A stretch of DNA of 64,000 bases from Pseudomonas fluorescens (GCF_001307155.1 NZ_CP012830.1:2287501-2351500), one strand, 5' to 3'; counted from the first letter of the stretch, positions 39,992-51,156 are shown. The notes: generated by a model not told the origin, from the sequence alone. Numbers and translations: made by a program.

Positions 39992-40879
39992 GTGGATAAG
40001 TTTAAAGGCGCCTTGCTGGTAGGCGCTCTGCGTTTGTTTGCCCTGCTCCCGTGGCGGGCGGTGCAAACGGTAGGTGCGGCGATTGGCTGGGTCATGTGGA
40101 AAACCCCCAACCGTTCCCGCGACGTGGTGCGCATCAACCTCGCCAAGTGTTTTCCGGACATGGACGCCGCCGAGCGCGAGCGTCTGGTGGGACAGAGCCT
40201 GATGGACATCGGCAAATCATTGACCGAAAGCGCCTGCGCCTGGATCTGGCCGGCACAGCGCTCCATCGATCTGGTGCGTGAAGTCGAAGGCCTCGATGTG
40301 CTCAAGGACGCGCTGGCTTCCGGCAAAGGCGTGGTCGGCATCACCAGTCATCTGGGCAATTGGGAGGTGTTGAACCACTTCTATTGCAGCCAGTGCAAAC
40401 CGATCATTTTCTACCGTCCGCCCAAGCTCAAGGCGGTGGATGAATTGCTGCGCAAGCAACGGGTGCAGTTGGGCAACCGCGTGGCAGCTTCTACCAAGGA
40501 AGGCATCCTCAGTGTCATCAAGGAAGTGCGCAAAGGTGGTGCAGTGGGGATTCCGGCTGACCCGGAACCGGCCGAATCCGCCGGGATCTTCGTGCCCTTC
40601 TTCGCCACCAAGGCTTTGACCAGCAAGTTCGTGCCGAACATGCTCGCGGGCGGCAAAGCGGTCGGCGTCTTCCTGCACGCCCTGCGCCTGCCGGACGGTT
40701 CAGGCTACAAAGTGATCCTGGAAGCCGCGCCCGAGGCTATGTACAGCACCGATACCGAGACGTCCTGCGCAGCCATGAGCCAGATCGTCGAGAAATATGT
40801 GCGGGCTTACCCGAGCCAATACATGTGGAGCATGAAGCGCTTCAAGAAACGCCCGCCGGGCGAAGCACGCTGGTATTGA
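39992..40879 (+). CDS. Lipid A biosynthesis lauroyl acyltransferase (LpxL/HtrB family)
   Basis: These inner-membrane enzymes add secondary acyl chains to lipid A. The 295 residues start at a GTG (MDKFKGALLVGALRLFALLP) after AGGAG. They have an N-terminal hydrophobic segment, the catalytic motif TSHLGNWEVLN (H-x4-E), and later GIPADPEPAESAGIFVPFF. Position between tag and a PilZ gene matches the PAO1 order. Which acyl chain is transferred cannot be told. Confidence 0.92.
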   Translation: MDKFKGALLVGALRLFALLPWRAVQTVGAAIGWVMWKTPNRSRDVVRINLAKCFPDMDAAERERLVGQSLMDIGKSLTESACAWIWPAQRSIDLVREVEGLDVLKDALASGKGVVGITSHLGNWEVLNHFYCSQCKPIIFYRPPKLKAVDELLRKQRVQLGNRVAASTKEGILSVIKEVRKGGAVGIPADPEPAESAGIFVPFFATKALTSKFVPNMLAGGKAVGVFLHALRLPDGSGYKVILEAAPEAMYSTDTETSCAAMSQIVEKYVRAYPSQYMWSMKRFKKRPPGEARWY

Positions 40880-40895
40880 TCCAGCTGGCATGATC

Positions 40896-40926
40896 TGTGG
40901 ATAACCTTGGGCTGGGGTTATCCACA
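40896..40926. repeat. Inverted pair of DnaA boxes between lpxL-type gene and PilZ gene
   Basis: TGTGGATAACC at 40896-40906 pairs with GGTTATCCACA at 40916-40926 around a short loop. Both 9-mers are perfect DnaA boxes. The same sequence could also fold into a hairpin. Confidence 0.6.
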
Positions 40927-40950
40927 ATCGTTCAATCAAGGGCGCAGAAG

Positions 40951-41190
40951 ATGTCCGAGCACCGTAAGTCATTTCGAATCAAGATCCAGCATGAGAGCTT
41001 CGGCGAGTGCCTGGGCCAGACTCGCAACCTTTCCGCCAGCGGCGTCTACGTGAAGCATCCGACGCTCGCGGCGTTGGCCAAAGGCGCGGTCGTCTATGGT
41101 CAGGTGCAGGGGTTGCCGTGCGGTGCGCCGCGAGTGCGCATGGAAGTGGTGCAGGTCGACGCGGAAGGCATCGGCCTGCGTTACCTTTGA
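40951..41190 (+). CDS. PilZ-domain protein
   Basis: PilZ domains usually bind cyclic di-GMP. The 79 residues start MSEHRKSFRIKIQHES, with an RxxxR-like pair, followed by TRNLSASGVYVKHP, the N/DxSxxG motif. A downstream VDAEGIGLRY closes the barrel. The first arginine pair here is HRKSFR, so binding is likely but not certain. ATG 40951 was chosen over an upstream in-frame start with no homology. Confidence 0.85.
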   Translation: MSEHRKSFRIKIQHESFGECLGQTRNLSASGVYVKHPTLAALAKGAVVYGQVQGLPCGAPRVRMEVVQVDAEGIGLRYL

Positions 41191-41206
41191 GTTGAGCGTT
41201 TTTTGA

Positions 41207-41521
41207 TCAGCTGTCCAACCGGTCTAGCTTCTTCAGAAACACCGTCATTTCCTTTTCTGCCTGCTTGTCGCCATGCGCGCGAGCTGCTTCCAGACCCTGC
41301 TCCCAGGCCTGACGGGCGGCTGCATGGTTTGCCTGTGCCAAATAAGCCTTGCCCAACAGCTTCCAGGCTGCCGAGTACTTCGGATCGAATGCCACGCAGC
41401 GGCTGAAATGCTCGGCGGCCTTGGCATGTTCGCCCAGATCCAGATAACCCTTGCCCAGACCGAAGCGCAGCAGCGAGTTATCCACACCCTTGGCGAGCAT
41501 TTTTTCGAGGGATTCGATCAT
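41207..41521 (-). CDS. Tetratricopeptide-repeat protein
   Basis: The 104 residues hold about two TPR units: LLRFGLGKGYLDLGEHAKAA followed by EHFSRC, and YSAAWKLLGKAYLAQANHAA followed by RQAWEQGL. Such repeats mediate protein contacts. No partner can be named. It is convergent with the PilZ gene and next to a REP doublet. Confidence 0.85.
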   Translation of the reverse strand: MIESLEKMLAKGVDNSLLRFGLGKGYLDLGEHAKAAEHFSRCVAFDPKYSAAWKLLGKAYLAQANHAAARQAWEQGLEAARAHGDKQAEKEMTVFLKKLDRLDS

Positions 41522-41556
41522 CTATGGGCTCCTTGAATGGGTGTCGAATGGCTTTC

Positions 41557-41686
41557 GTGGCGAGGGAGCTTGCTCCCGCTCGAGCGCGAAGCGGTCGCAA
41601 CTCAGCTGACTCGATGTGCCTGAAAGAACATAGTTGCAGATTTTTCGACTGCTGCGCAGCCGAGCGGGAGCAAGCTCCCTCGCCAC
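41557..41686. repeat. REP doublet, copy 1
   Basis: GTGGCGAGGGAGCTTGCTCC at the left and its reverse complement at the right end, ending CTCCCTCGCCAC, enclose a 90-bp spacer with GAAGCGGTCGCAACT and GACTGCTGCGCAGCC. Similar doublets are at 48932, 51985, 53757 and 57814. Confidence 0.9.
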
Positions 41687-41699
41687 AATTGCGCACAGA

Positions 41700-43073
41700 T
41701 CAGAAAAAGCTCAACCCCACGTGGAACAACTTCTCCACATCACGAATATGCTTTTTATCCACAAGGAACAGAATCACATGGTCGCCGGCTTCGATCACGG
41801 TGTCGTCGTGGGCGATCAACACTTCTTCATCGCGAATGATTGCACCAATAGTAGTCCCCGGCGGCAGGACGATGTTTTCGATGGCCTTGCCGATCACCTT
41901 GCTCGACTTCGCGTCACCATGGGCAATCGCCTCGATGGCTTCTGCCGCACCGCGACGCAGCGAGTGCACGCTGACGATATCGCCCCGGCGCACGTGGGCC
42001 AGCAAAGTACCGATAGTCGCCAGTTGCGGGCTGATGGCGATATCGATATCACCGCCCTGGATCAGGTCGACATAGGCCGGGTTATTGATGATGGTCATCA
42101 CCTTCTTCGCGCCCAGGCGTTTGGCCAACAGCGACGACATGATGTTGGCTTCGTCGTCGTTGGTCAGCGCCAGGAACAGATCGGCGTCGGCGATATTCTC
42201 TTCCAGCAGTAGATCGCGGTCCGAGGCGCTGCCCTGCAACACCACGGTGCTGTCGAGGGTGTCCGAGAGGTAGCGGCAGCGCGCCGGGTTCATCTCGATG
42301 ATCTTCACCTGATAGCGGCTTTCAATCGCCTCGGCCAGCCGCTCGCCGATCTGCCCGCCACCGGCGATGACGATGCGTTTGTAGCTCTCGTCGAGCCGGC
42401 GCATTTCGCTCATCACGGCGCGAATGTTCGCTTTGGCCGCGATAAAAAACACTTCGTCGTCGGCTTCGATCACCGTATCGCCTTGCGGCAGGATCGGTCG
42501 ATCACGACGGAAAATCGCTGCCACGCGGGTATCGACGTTCGGCATGTGTTCGCGCAACTGGCGCAGTTGCTGCCCCACCAACGGTCCACCGTAGTAGGCC
42601 TTGACCGCCACCAGTTGGGCCTTGCCCTCGGCAAAATCTATCACCTGCAATGCACCGGGGTGCTCGATCAGGCGCTTGATGTAATGGGTCACTACTTGTT
42701 CGGGGCTGATCAGCACGTCGACCGGGATCGCGTCGTTGTCGAACAGGCCGGCGCGGGTCAGGTACGCGGCTTCGCGCACCCGGGCGATCTTGGTCGGCGT
42801 ATGGAACAGGGTGTGCGCGACCTGGCAGGCGACCATGTTGGTCTCGTCGCTGTTGGTCACCGCCACCAGCATGTCGGCGTCGTCGGCACCGGCCTGGCGC
42901 AGCACCGTCGGGAACGAGCCGCGACCTTGCACGGTGCGGATGTCGAGGCGGTCACCGAGGTCTCGCAGGCGTTCGCCGTCGGTGTCGACCACGGTGATGT
43001 CGTTCGCTTCGCTGGCCAAGTGTTCCGCCAGCGTACCGCCGACCTGCCCGGCGCCGAGGATGATGATCTTCAT
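41700..43073 (-). CDS. trkA: Trk potassium uptake system, NAD-binding subunit TrkA
   Basis: TrkA is the cytoplasmic regulatory subunit of Trk K+ channels. The 457 residues hold two RCK units. The first starts [20 protein letters not shown] and the second [20 protein letters not shown]; each is followed by a TrkA_C domain ([16 protein letters not shown] at the end). The open frame extends upstream into rsmB without homology, so ATG 43073 is the start. Confidence 0.96.
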   Translation of the reverse strand: MKIIILGAGQVGGTLAEHLASEANDITVVDTDGERLRDLGDRLDIRTVQGRGSFPTVLRQAGADDADMLVAVTNSDETNMVACQVAHTLFHTPTKIARVREAAYLTRAGLFDNDAIPVDVLISPEQVVTHYIKRLIEHPGALQVIDFAEGKAQLVAVKAYYGGPLVGQQLRQLREHMPNVDTRVAAIFRRDRPILPQGDTVIEADDEVFFIAAKANIRAVMSEMRRLDESYKRIVIAGGGQIGERLAEAIESRYQVKIIEMNPARCRYLSDTLDSTVVLQGSASDRDLLLEENIADADLFLALTNDDEANIMSSLLAKRLGAKKVMTIINNPAYVDLIQGGDIDIAISPQLATIGTLLAHVRRGDIVSVHSLRRGAAEAIEAIAHGDAKSSKVIGKAIENIVLPPGTTIGAIIRDEEVLIAHDDTVIEAGDHVILFLVDKKHIRDVEKLFHVGLSFF

Positions 43074-43096
43074 CCGGTCACTCCCTTGAAATCCGC

Positions 43097-44407
43097 TTAA
43101 CCGCGTGCGGCGGCAATCTTGATCAGCTTGGCGTAGTAGAACCCGTCGTGACCGCCTTCTTGTGCCAACAACTGGCGGCCATGCGGTTGCTTGATACCGG
43201 CCTGGCTGGCGATATCCAGCTCGCGAGCACCCGGAGTTCGGGCGAGGAAGGCTTCGATGACTTCGGTGTTTTCGGTCGGCAAGGTCGAGCAGGTGGCGTA
43301 GAGCAGGATGCCGCCGACGTCGAGGGTCGGCCACATCGCGTCGAGCAGTTCACCCTGAAGCACCGCGAGCGCAGCGATGTCATCCGGTTGGCGGGTCAGT
43401 TTGATGTCCGGGTGGCGGCGAATCACGCCGGTCGCCGAGCAGGGCGCGTCGAGCAGGATGCGCTGGAACGGCTTGCCGTCCCACCACGCTTGAGTGTCGC
43501 GGCCGTCGGCGGCGATCAATTCGGCGCTGAGGCCCAGCCGCTCAAGGTTTTCCCGCACACGCACCAGACGCTTGGCTTCCAGGTCCACGGCCACTACGCC
43601 GGCCAGTTTCGGCTCGACTTCAAGGATGTGGCAGGTCTTGCCGCCCGGTGCGCAGCAGGCGTCGAGCACCCGTTGGCCCGGCGCCAGGTCCAGCAGATCC
43701 GCCGCCAGTTGCGCGGCTTCGTCTTGCACGCTGATCCAGCCATCGGCGAAACCCGGCAGTTGGCGCACATCGCCTGGCGTGTCGAGCACGATGCCGTCCC
43801 GACTGAACACGCACGGCTTGGCCGCGACACCGGCATCACTGAGCAAGGCGAGGTAGGCATCGCGAGTGTGATGACGACGGTTGACCCGCAAAATCATGGG
43901 TGGATGCGCGTTGTTCGCGGCGCAAATGGCTTCCCACTGTTCTGGCCAGAACGCCTTGAGGGATTTTTGCAGCCAGCGCGGGTGGGCGGTGCGCACCACC
44001 GGATCGTGCTCAAGCTCGGCCAGCAGTGCTTCGCTTTCACGTTGGGCACGGCGCAGCACGGCGTTGAGCAGGGCTTTGGCCCACGGTTTTTTCAGCTTGT
44101 CGGCGCAGCCCACGGTTTCACCGATGGCGGCGTGGGCCGGGACACGGGTGTACAGCAACTGGTAAAGGCCGACCAGCAACAGCGCTTCGACGTCAGCGTC
44201 GGCAGCTTTGAAAGGTTTTTGCAGCAGCTTGGCCGCCAGCGCCGACAAGCGCGGCTGCCAGCGTGCGGTACCGAAGGCCAGGTCCTGGGTGAAGCCGCGA
44301 TCGCGGTCTTCAACCTTGTCCAATTGCGTCGGCAATGAACTGTTCAGCGAAGCCTTGCCGTTAAGGACGGCGGCCAGGGCCTTGGCGGCGGCCAGACGCG
44401 GGTTCAT
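43097..44407 (-). CDS. rsmB: 16S rRNA (cytosine-967-C5)-methyltransferase
   Basis: The 436 residues have an N-terminal NusB-like part and a SAM-dependent methyltransferase part. The latter has [13 protein letters not shown] for SAM binding and the two catalytic cysteines in [15 protein letters not shown] and LLYATCS. It overlaps the end of fmt by 4 bp, giving the def-fmt-rsmB-trkA order common in gammaproteobacteria. Confidence 0.96.
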   Translation of the reverse strand: MNPRLAAAKALAAVLNGKASLNSSLPTQLDKVEDRDRGFTQDLAFGTARWQPRLSALAAKLLQKPFKAADADVEALLLVGLYQLLYTRVPAHAAIGETVGCADKLKKPWAKALLNAVLRRAQRESEALLAELEHDPVVRTAHPRWLQKSLKAFWPEQWEAICAANNAHPPMILRVNRRHHTRDAYLALLSDAGVAAKPCVFSRDGIVLDTPGDVRQLPGFADGWISVQDEAAQLAADLLDLAPGQRVLDACCAPGGKTCHILEVEPKLAGVVAVDLEAKRLVRVRENLERLGLSAELIAADGRDTQAWWDGKPFQRILLDAPCSATGVIRRHPDIKLTRQPDDIAALAVLQGELLDAMWPTLDVGGILLYATCSTLPTENTEVIEAFLARTPGARELDIASQAGIKQPHGRQLLAQEGGHDGFYYAKLIKIAAARG

Positions 44408-45363
44408 TGGGCGTCCACCGCAAGGCCTAAGACGGTGCCCACAGCAAATTTCTCACGACGGCTGTTGAACAAGTCGCTGAAGTTCAGCGCCTTGCCACCA
44501 GGCAATTGCAGGCGCGTCAGGCACAGCGCCTGTTCACCGCAGGCGACGATCAAGCCGTCTTTGCTGGCGCCGAGGATCTCGCCCGGTGCGCCCTTGCCTT
44601 CGGCGAGGCTGGCAGCGAGTACTTTCAAGGCTTCGCCATTGAGCGTGCTGTGGCAGATCGGCCACGGATTGAACGCGCGAACCAGACGCTCCAGCTCAAC
44701 CGCTGGGCGGTTCCAGTCGATGCGCGCTTCGTCTTTGTTCAGTTTGTGCGCATAAGTAGCCAGGCTGTCGTCCTGGATTTCGCCTTCCAGCGTACCAGCG
44801 GCCAGCCCGGCAATTGCCTGAACCACTGCTGGCGGGCCCATTTCGGCGAGACGGTCATGCAGGCTGCCACCGGTGTCATCAGCGCTGATCGGCGTGGTGA
44901 CCTTGAGCAGCATCGGCCCGGTGTCGAGGCCGGCTTCCATGCGCATCACGGTCACGCCGCTTTCAGCGTCGCCCGCTTCGACGGCGCGCTGGATCGGCGC
45001 CGCACCGCGCCAGCGTGGCAGCAACGAGGCGTGGCTGTTGATGCAACCCAGACGCGGAATATCCAGCACCACTTGCGGCAGGATCAGGCCGTAGGCAACG
45101 ACGACCATCAAGTCCGGCTTGAGTGCGGCCAGTTCGGCCTGGGCCTCGGCGTTGCGCAGGGTTGGTGGCTGCAGCACCTGGATGTTGTGCTCCAGAGCCA
45201 ACTGCTTGACCGGGCTCGGCATCAGCTTTTGCCCACGACCCGCCGGGCGATCCGGTTGGGTGTAGACCGCAACGATCTCATAAGGGCTGTCGAGCAGGGC
45301 CTTGAGGTGTTCGGCGGCAAATTCGGGGGTGCCGGCAAAGACGATGCGCAGTGGCTCAGTCAT
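44404..45363 (-). CDS. fmt: Methionyl-tRNA formyltransferase
   Basis: This enzyme formylates initiator Met-tRNA using 10-formyl-THF. The 319 residues start [20 protein letters not shown]. They contain the folate site [17 protein letters not shown] and [17 protein letters not shown]. The frame runs 17 codons further up, but ATG 45363 matches the family start. A terminator separates it from def. Confidence 0.97.
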   Translation of the reverse strand: MTEPLRIVFAGTPEFAAEHLKALLDSPYEIVAVYTQPDRPAGRGQKLMPSPVKQLALEHNIQVLQPPTLRNAEAQAELAALKPDLMVVVAYGLILPQVVLDIPRLGCINSHASLLPRWRGAAPIQRAVEAGDAESGVTVMRMEAGLDTGPMLLKVTTPISADDTGGSLHDRLAEMGPPAVVQAIAGLAAGTLEGEIQDDSLATYAHKLNKDEARIDWNRPAVELERLVRAFNPWPICHSTLNGEALKVLAASLAEGKGAPGEILGASKDGLIVACGEQALCLTRLQLPGGKALNFSDLFNSRREKFAVGTVLGLAVDAQ

Positions 45364-45393
45364 GGGAATTCTCGGTTGGAAACACGCGGAAAA

Positions 45394-45420
45394 GAAAAAG
45401 GCTTGCCGCAGCAAGCCTTT
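45394..45420 (-). terminator. Terminator between def and fmt
   Basis: On the minus strand AAAGGCTTGC - tgcg - GCAAGCCTTT is followed by TTCTTTT. It lies after the def stop and before the fmt start, so fmt may have its own promoter or depend on read-through. Confidence 0.8.
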
Positions 45421-45429
45421 GGAAGGGCA

Positions 45430-45936
45430 TCAAGCGTTCTGGCGATGGAGCTTTTCCAGCTTCTTCTTGATCCGGTCGCGTTTGAGCGTGGACAGGTAAT
45501 CGACGAACAATTTGCCGTTGAGGTGGTCGCATTCATGCTGAATGCACACCGCCAGCAGTTCTTCGGCGATCAGTTCAAAAGGCTGGCCGTCACGGTCCAG
45601 GGCGTTGATCTTCACGCGTTGCGGACGGTCGACGTTTTCGTAGAAGCCCGGTACCGAAAGGCAGCCTTCCTGATACTGACCCATTTCGTCGGTCAGGACT
45701 TCGAACTCGGGGTTGATGAACACCCGAGGTTCGCTGCGGTCTTCGGAAAGGTCCATGACCACGATGCGTTTGTGCACGTTGACCTGGGTCGCCGCGAGGC
45801 CGATGCCGGGTGCTTCATACATTGTTTCAAACATGTCATCGACCAACTGCCGCACTTCGTCGTCCACTACGGCCACCGGTTTGGCGATAGTACGCAGGCG
45901 CGGGTCGGGAAATTCGAGGATGTTCAAAATAGCCAT
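45430..45936 (-). CDS. def: Peptide deformylase
   Basis: This metalloenzyme removes the formyl group from new proteins. The 168 residues contain all three motifs: GIGLAATQV near residue 45, EGCLSVPG, and [12 protein letters not shown] with the metal-binding HEXXH. It is divergent from the LysM protein gene. Confidence 0.98.
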   Translation of the reverse strand: MAILNILEFPDPRLRTIAKPVAVVDDEVRQLVDDMFETMYEAPGIGLAATQVNVHKRIVVMDLSEDRSEPRVFINPEFEVLTDEMGQYQEGCLSVPGFYENVDRPQRVKINALDRDGQPFELIAEELLAVCIQHECDHLNGKLFVDYLSTLKRDRIKKKLEKLHRQNA

Positions 45937-46106
45937 AAGCGTAATTGCTGCACGTGTGAAGTAAAGTCTGGGCCGATGGCCTGGCGGGTCCGAAGATGCA
46001 GGCTACCGTTGTAAAACGTAGCTCCCTTCTTTTCATTAGAAAGGGGGAGCGGGCCACGAGGGCTCTGGCGTTCTACTCGAATGCACATAATAAAGGGATT
46101 CACCGC

Positions 46107-47132
46107 ATGAGGAAATCACTACTCGCCTTGCTGCTTCTGGCCTCGGCCGGTTTCGCACACGGACAAGTGCAACTCAAGGAAGGTTTTCCACAGCATTACA
46201 CCGTGGTGGCGGGCGACACACTTTGGGACATCTCCGGGAAATACCTCCGCGAACCCTGGAAATGGCCCGAGCTCTGGCAGGCTAACCCGCAGATCGAAAA
46301 CCCCAACCTGATCTATCCCGGCGACTCGCTGTCGCTGGTCTACATCAACGGGCAACCGCGCCTGACCCTCAATCGCGGGGCTTCACGCGGCACTATCAAG
46401 CTTTCGCCACAAGTGCGCAGTACGCCGATGGCCGACGCCATTCCGAGTATTCCACTGCGCTCGATCAACAGTTTCCTGTTGAGCAACCGCATCATCGACA
46501 ACGTCGAAGACTTCAACAAGGCGCCGTACATCGTTGCCGGCGACGCCGAACGGGTACTCAGCGGTATGGGCGATCGCATCTACGCACGCGGCAAGTTCGA
46601 CCCGGAGCATTCGGTGTACGGCATTTTCCGTCAGGGCAAGGTCTACAGCGACCCGCAAAGCAAAGAGTTTCTGGGGATCAACGCCGACGATATCGGCGGC
46701 GGCGAGATCATCGCCACTGAAGGCGATGTCGCCACCCTCGCCTTGCAACGCACCACTCAAGAGGTTCGACTCGGCGACCGCTTGTTCAGCGGCGAAGAAC
46801 GGGCGATCAACTCAACCTTCATGCCCAGCGCACCGAAAACCGATATTCACGGCTTGATCATCGACGTGCCACGTGGTGTTACGCAGATCGGTGCGCTCGA
46901 TGTGGTCACTTTGAACAAGGGCCAGCGCGACGGCTTGGCCGAAGGCAACGTGCTGGTGGTGATGAAAACCGGTGAAACCGTACGTGACCGGGTCACCGGC
47001 GAACAGGTGAAAATACCGGATGAACGCGCCGGTTTGCTGATGATCTTCCGCACCTACGAAAAGCTCAGCTATGGCTTGGTGCTCAACGCTTCGCGCTCCC
47101 TCGCGGTGATGGACAAGGTGCGTAATCCGTAA
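46107..47132 (+). CDS. LysM-domain exported protein
   Basis: The 341 residues begin with a signal peptide (MRKSLLALLLLASAGFAHG). A LysM domain follows directly (HYTVVAGDTLWDISGKYLRE, ending NLIYPGDSLSLV), which binds peptidoglycan. The remainder has no named domain but includes GVTQIGALDVVTLNKGQRDG. Its place between def and dprA matches PA0020 in PAO1. It probably acts in the periplasm. Confidence 0.92.
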   Translation: MRKSLLALLLLASAGFAHGQVQLKEGFPQHYTVVAGDTLWDISGKYLREPWKWPELWQANPQIENPNLIYPGDSLSLVYINGQPRLTLNRGASRGTIKLSPQVRSTPMADAIPSIPLRSINSFLLSNRIIDNVEDFNKAPYIVAGDAERVLSGMGDRIYARGKFDPEHSVYGIFRQGKVYSDPQSKEFLGINADDIGGGEIIATEGDVATLALQRTTQEVRLGDRLFSGEERAINSTFMPSAPKTDIHGLIIDVPRGVTQIGALDVVTLNKGQRDGLAEGNVLVVMKTGETVRDRVTGEQVKIPDERAGLLMIFRTYEKLSYGLVLNASRSLAVMDKVRNP

Positions 47133-47212
47133 AAGACTCAACAAGTTACCAACAGACTTATCCACAACTTGTTGCTGATTCAACACGACCAATAACGATC
47201 AAGGATGATCTT

Positions 47213-48316
47213 ATGCCGCTGTTCGCACCTACGCAGGTTTCACCGGCGGAACTGGAAGCGCGTTTGCGTTTGCATCGTCTTCCAGAGCTCGGCCCTCGAC
47301 GTTTTCAAAAGCTGCTCGAAGCTTTTGGCTCGGCCTCAAAAGCCATCAGCGCTCCAGCCTCTGCCTGGCGTGCGTTGGGGTTGCCAGCGGCGTGCGCCGA
47401 CGCTCGGCGTAGCCCGCTTATTCGTGATGGCGCCTACCACGCATTAGCCTGGCTAGAGCGCGAAGGCCAGTATTTACTGATGGTTGACCAGCCGGGCTAC
47501 CCGGCTCTGTTGGCAGAAATCAGTGACCCGCCACCGCTGTTATTTGTCGCGGGCGATCCGGGCATTCTGGAAAAACCGCAGCTGGCGATGGTCGGCAGCC
47601 GACGCGCATCAAGGCCGGGGATGGACACCGCCACGGCGTTTTCCCGCAGCCTGGCAGGCGCCGGTTTTGTCATCACCAGCGGCTTGGCATTGGGAATCGA
47701 TGCGGCAGCGCATCAAGCCGCGCTGGACGTCGGTGGGCAGACCGTCGGAGTGCTCGGCACCGGCCTGGAAAATTTTTATCCACAGCGCAATCGGCGGATT
47801 GCTGACGCGATGATTGCGCAAGGCAGTGCAGTGGTTTCCGAGTTCCCGCTGGACGCCGGACCGCAGGCCAGCAACTTCCCGCGGCGCAATCGGATCATCA
47901 GCGGTTTATCCCTCGGCGTGCTGGTGGTCGAGGCCAGTGTCGCCAGCGGCTCGCTGATTACCGCACGGTTGGCGGCAGAACAGGGGCGCGAGGTGTATGC
48001 CATTCCAGGATCGATCCATCACCCCGGGGCTCGTGGTTGCCACCAGTTGATACGTGACGGCGCGGTGTTGGTGGAGACCATTGAACATATCCTCGAAGGC
48101 CTGCGCGGTTGGCAGAATCTACCGTTATCCACAGAAACTGCGGCGCCCGTCGATCATCCGTTGCTGTGCCTGCTATTCGCCGCCCCGCATACCAGCGAGG
48201 CCCTGGCCGACGCGGCGGGATGGGCGTTGCCGAAGGTATTGGCGGCGCTGACGGAGCTTGAAATGGAGGGACGGGCGGTGAGCGAAGGCGGACGCTGGTT
48301 TGCGCGCGTAAGCTAG
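47213..48316 (+). CDS. dprA: DNA-processing protein DprA
   Basis: DprA binds incoming single-stranded DNA and loads RecA during transformation. The 367 residues have the Rossmann-like core with MVGSRRASRPGMDTATAFSR, GLALGIDAAAHQAAL, GTGLENFYPQRNRRIAD and SEFPLDAGPQASNFPRRNRI. A C-terminal winged-helix part follows (LCLLFAAPHTSEALADAAGW). It lies 51 bp before tsaC. Confidence 0.95.
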   Translation: MPLFAPTQVSPAELEARLRLHRLPELGPRRFQKLLEAFGSASKAISAPASAWRALGLPAACADARRSPLIRDGAYHALAWLEREGQYLLMVDQPGYPALLAEISDPPPLLFVAGDPGILEKPQLAMVGSRRASRPGMDTATAFSRSLAGAGFVITSGLALGIDAAAHQAALDVGGQTVGVLGTGLENFYPQRNRRIADAMIAQGSAVVSEFPLDAGPQASNFPRRNRIISGLSLGVLVVEASVASGSLITARLAAEQGREVYAIPGSIHHPGARGCHQLIRDGAVLVETIEHILEGLRGWQNLPLSTETAAPVDHPLLCLLFAAPHTSEALADAAGWALPKVLAALTELEMEGRAVSEGGRWFARVS

Positions 48317-48367
48317 CTTCATGAAAGATCGGTAAACTGCGCACAGCCTTATTTTGGAGAGTCGGTA

Positions 48368-48925
48368 ATGGTCAACAGTTGGCGTGTGCAACAAGCCGCA
48401 CAAGCGATTCGCGCAGGGGCGGTGATTGCCTATCCAACCGAAGCGGTCTGGGGCCTGGGTTGCGACCCGTGGGATGAAGAGGCGGTGTATCGCTTGCTGG
48501 CGATCAAGGGCCGTTCGGTGGAAAAGGGCCTGATCCTGGTTGCCGACAACATTCGCCAGTTCGACTTCCTGTTCGAAGATTTCCCGGAACTGTGGATGGA
48601 TCGCATGGCCAGCACCTGGCCGGGGCCGAACACCTGGCTGGTGCCCCATCAAAACATGCTGCCGCAATGGATCACCGGAGTGCATGAGACCGTGGCGTTG
48701 CGGGTTAGCGATCACCCGCAGGTGCGGGATTTGTGTGCGTTGGTCGGACCACTGGTGTCGACTTCTGCCAACCCGCAAGGCCGGCCGGCAGCGCGTTCGC
48801 GAATTCGCGTCGAGCAGTATTTCCGCGGGCAAATCGATCTGGTGCTGGGCGGGAATCTGGGCGGACGGAAAAACCCGAGCCTGATTCGCGATCTGGCGAC
48901 CGGCAATGTGGTGCGCCCGGCCTGA
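48368..48925 (+). CDS. tsaC: Threonylcarbamoyl-AMP synthase
   Basis: TsaC makes the donor for t6A37 in tRNA. The 185 residues start [20 protein letters not shown] and contain [17 protein letters not shown] and the [12 protein letters not shown] [15 protein letters not shown]. The later [15 protein letters not shown] and [14 protein letters not shown] complete the YrdC fold. It has the short form without the Sua5 domain. Confidence 0.96.
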   Translation: MVNSWRVQQAAQAIRAGAVIAYPTEAVWGLGCDPWDEEAVYRLLAIKGRSVEKGLILVADNIRQFDFLFEDFPELWMDRMASTWPGPNTWLVPHQNMLPQWITGVHETVALRVSDHPQVRDLCALVGPLVSTSANPQGRPAARSRIRVEQYFRGQIDLVLGGNLGGRKNPSLIRDLATGNVVRPA

Positions 48926-48931
48926 GACCTT

Positions 48932-49062
48932 GTGGCGAGGGAGCTTGTCCCCGTTCGGGCGCGTAGCGCCGGTAAATCAGGCGTGGGTCATATGCTTGAT
49001 TTACTGCATTGGCAGATTTTGGGACAGCTGCGCAGTCCAACGGGGGCAAGTCCCCTCACCAC
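48932..49062. repeat. REP doublet, copy 2 (diverged)
   Basis: GTGGCGAGGGAGCTTGTCCCCG and CGGGGGCAAGTCCCCTCACCAC form the arms. Compared with the other copies, both arms carry GTCCCCG-type changes that keep the pairing partly intact. Confidence 0.85.
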
Positions 49063-49071
49063 AATTCAGAT

Positions 49072-50049
49072 TTAAGGCAACAACACCGTCGACCCGGTAG
49101 TACGCCGCGCCGACAGCTCAATCTGCGCCTTAGCCGCGTCAGCCAGTGGATAACGCTGGTTGATGTCCACTTTCAACTGGCCGCTGATGATCATCCCGAA
49201 CAGCTCATCGGCCATGGTTTGCAGGTTTTCAGCGTTGTTGGCGTAAGTCCCCAGGGTTGGCCGGGTCACGTACAGCGAGCCCTTCGCCGCGAGAATCCCC
49301 AGGTTCACCCCGTCCACCGCACCTGATGCATTGCCGAAACTCACCACCAGCCCGCGTGGCGCTACACAGTCGAGCGAAGTCAGCCAGGTGTCCTTGCCAA
49401 CGCCGTCGTAGACCACCGGCACCTTTTTGCCGTCAGTCAGTTCCAGCACGCGTTGTACGACGTTTTCCTTGCTGTAGTCGATGGTTGCCCAGGCGCCGAG
49501 GGATTTTGCCAGTGCGGCTTTTTCCGGCGAGCTGACGGTACCGATCAACTTCACGCCCAAGGCCTTGGCCCATTGGCAGGCCAGCGAACCGACACCACCG
49601 GCAGCGGCGTGGAACAGGATGGTCTCGCCACCCTTGAGTTCGTAGGTCTGACGCAACAGGTACTGCACGGTCAGGCCCTTGAGCATGACGCCCGCGGCCT
49701 GTTCGAAACTGATGGCATCCGGCAGATGCACCAGATTGTCTTGCGGCAATACATGCATCTCGCTGTAAGCACCCAGTGGGCCACTGCCGTAGGCCACGCG
49801 GTCACCGACCTTGAAGCGCGTGACGTCGCTGCCCACTGCGTCGACCACGCCCGCGCCTTCCGCGCCAAGGCCCGATGGCAGGGCGGGCGGCGCGTAGAGG
49901 CCGCTGCGGTAATAGGTGTCGATGAAATTCAGACCGATAGCCTTGTTGCTGACGCGTACTTGCTGCGGGCCCGGCTCGGCAGGCTGATAATCCACATACT
50001 CAAGCACTTCGGGGCCGCCATGGGCACGGAACTGGATACGTTTGGCCAT
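49072..50049 (-). CDS. qor: NADPH:quinone reductase, zinc-independent MDR family
   Basis: The 325 residues start MAKRIQFRAHGGPEVLEYVD and have the cofactor motif HAAAGGVGSLACQWAKALG. GLGAEGAGVVDAVG is typical of quinone oxidoreductases, and the structural zinc cysteines are absent. I used ATG 50049 rather than the one two codons upstream. It is divergent from hemF, as in PAO1. Confidence 0.93.
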   Translation of the reverse strand: MAKRIQFRAHGGPEVLEYVDYQPAEPGPQQVRVSNKAIGLNFIDTYYRSGLYAPPALPSGLGAEGAGVVDAVGSDVTRFKVGDRVAYGSGPLGAYSEMHVLPQDNLVHLPDAISFEQAAGVMLKGLTVQYLLRQTYELKGGETILFHAAAGGVGSLACQWAKALGVKLIGTVSSPEKAALAKSLGAWATIDYSKENVVQRVLELTDGKKVPVVYDGVGKDTWLTSLDCVAPRGLVVSFGNASGAVDGVNLGILAAKGSLYVTRPTLGTYANNAENLQTMADELFGMIISGQLKVDINQRYPLADAAKAQIELSARRTTGSTVLLP

Positions 50050-50114
50050 CTGCACTCTCCTTGGGTGTGTTTGCCGTCGGTCTTTCGGCGAAGGACCCTA
50101 TCGGACTCCTAAGC

Positions 50115-50128
50115 TTGATCTTCGTCAA
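50115..50128 (+). promoter_or_regulatory. Putative ANR/FNR box upstream of hemF
   Basis: TTGATCTTCGTCAA fits the TTGATNNNNATCAA consensus with one change. hemF of P. aeruginosa is known to be controlled by Anr, which supports the call. The site lies about 100 bp before the hemF start. Confidence 0.6.
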
Positions 50129-50204
50129 CTGCGACGGTCACGGGTGCAGTGTTATGCTACGCGCCCATTTGCGCCGGCCGCCGTTCTGATCGAGCGCCGC
50201 GTAG

Positions 50205-51143
<939 letters not shown>

Positions 51144-51156
51144 ACGAGGAATCCTG

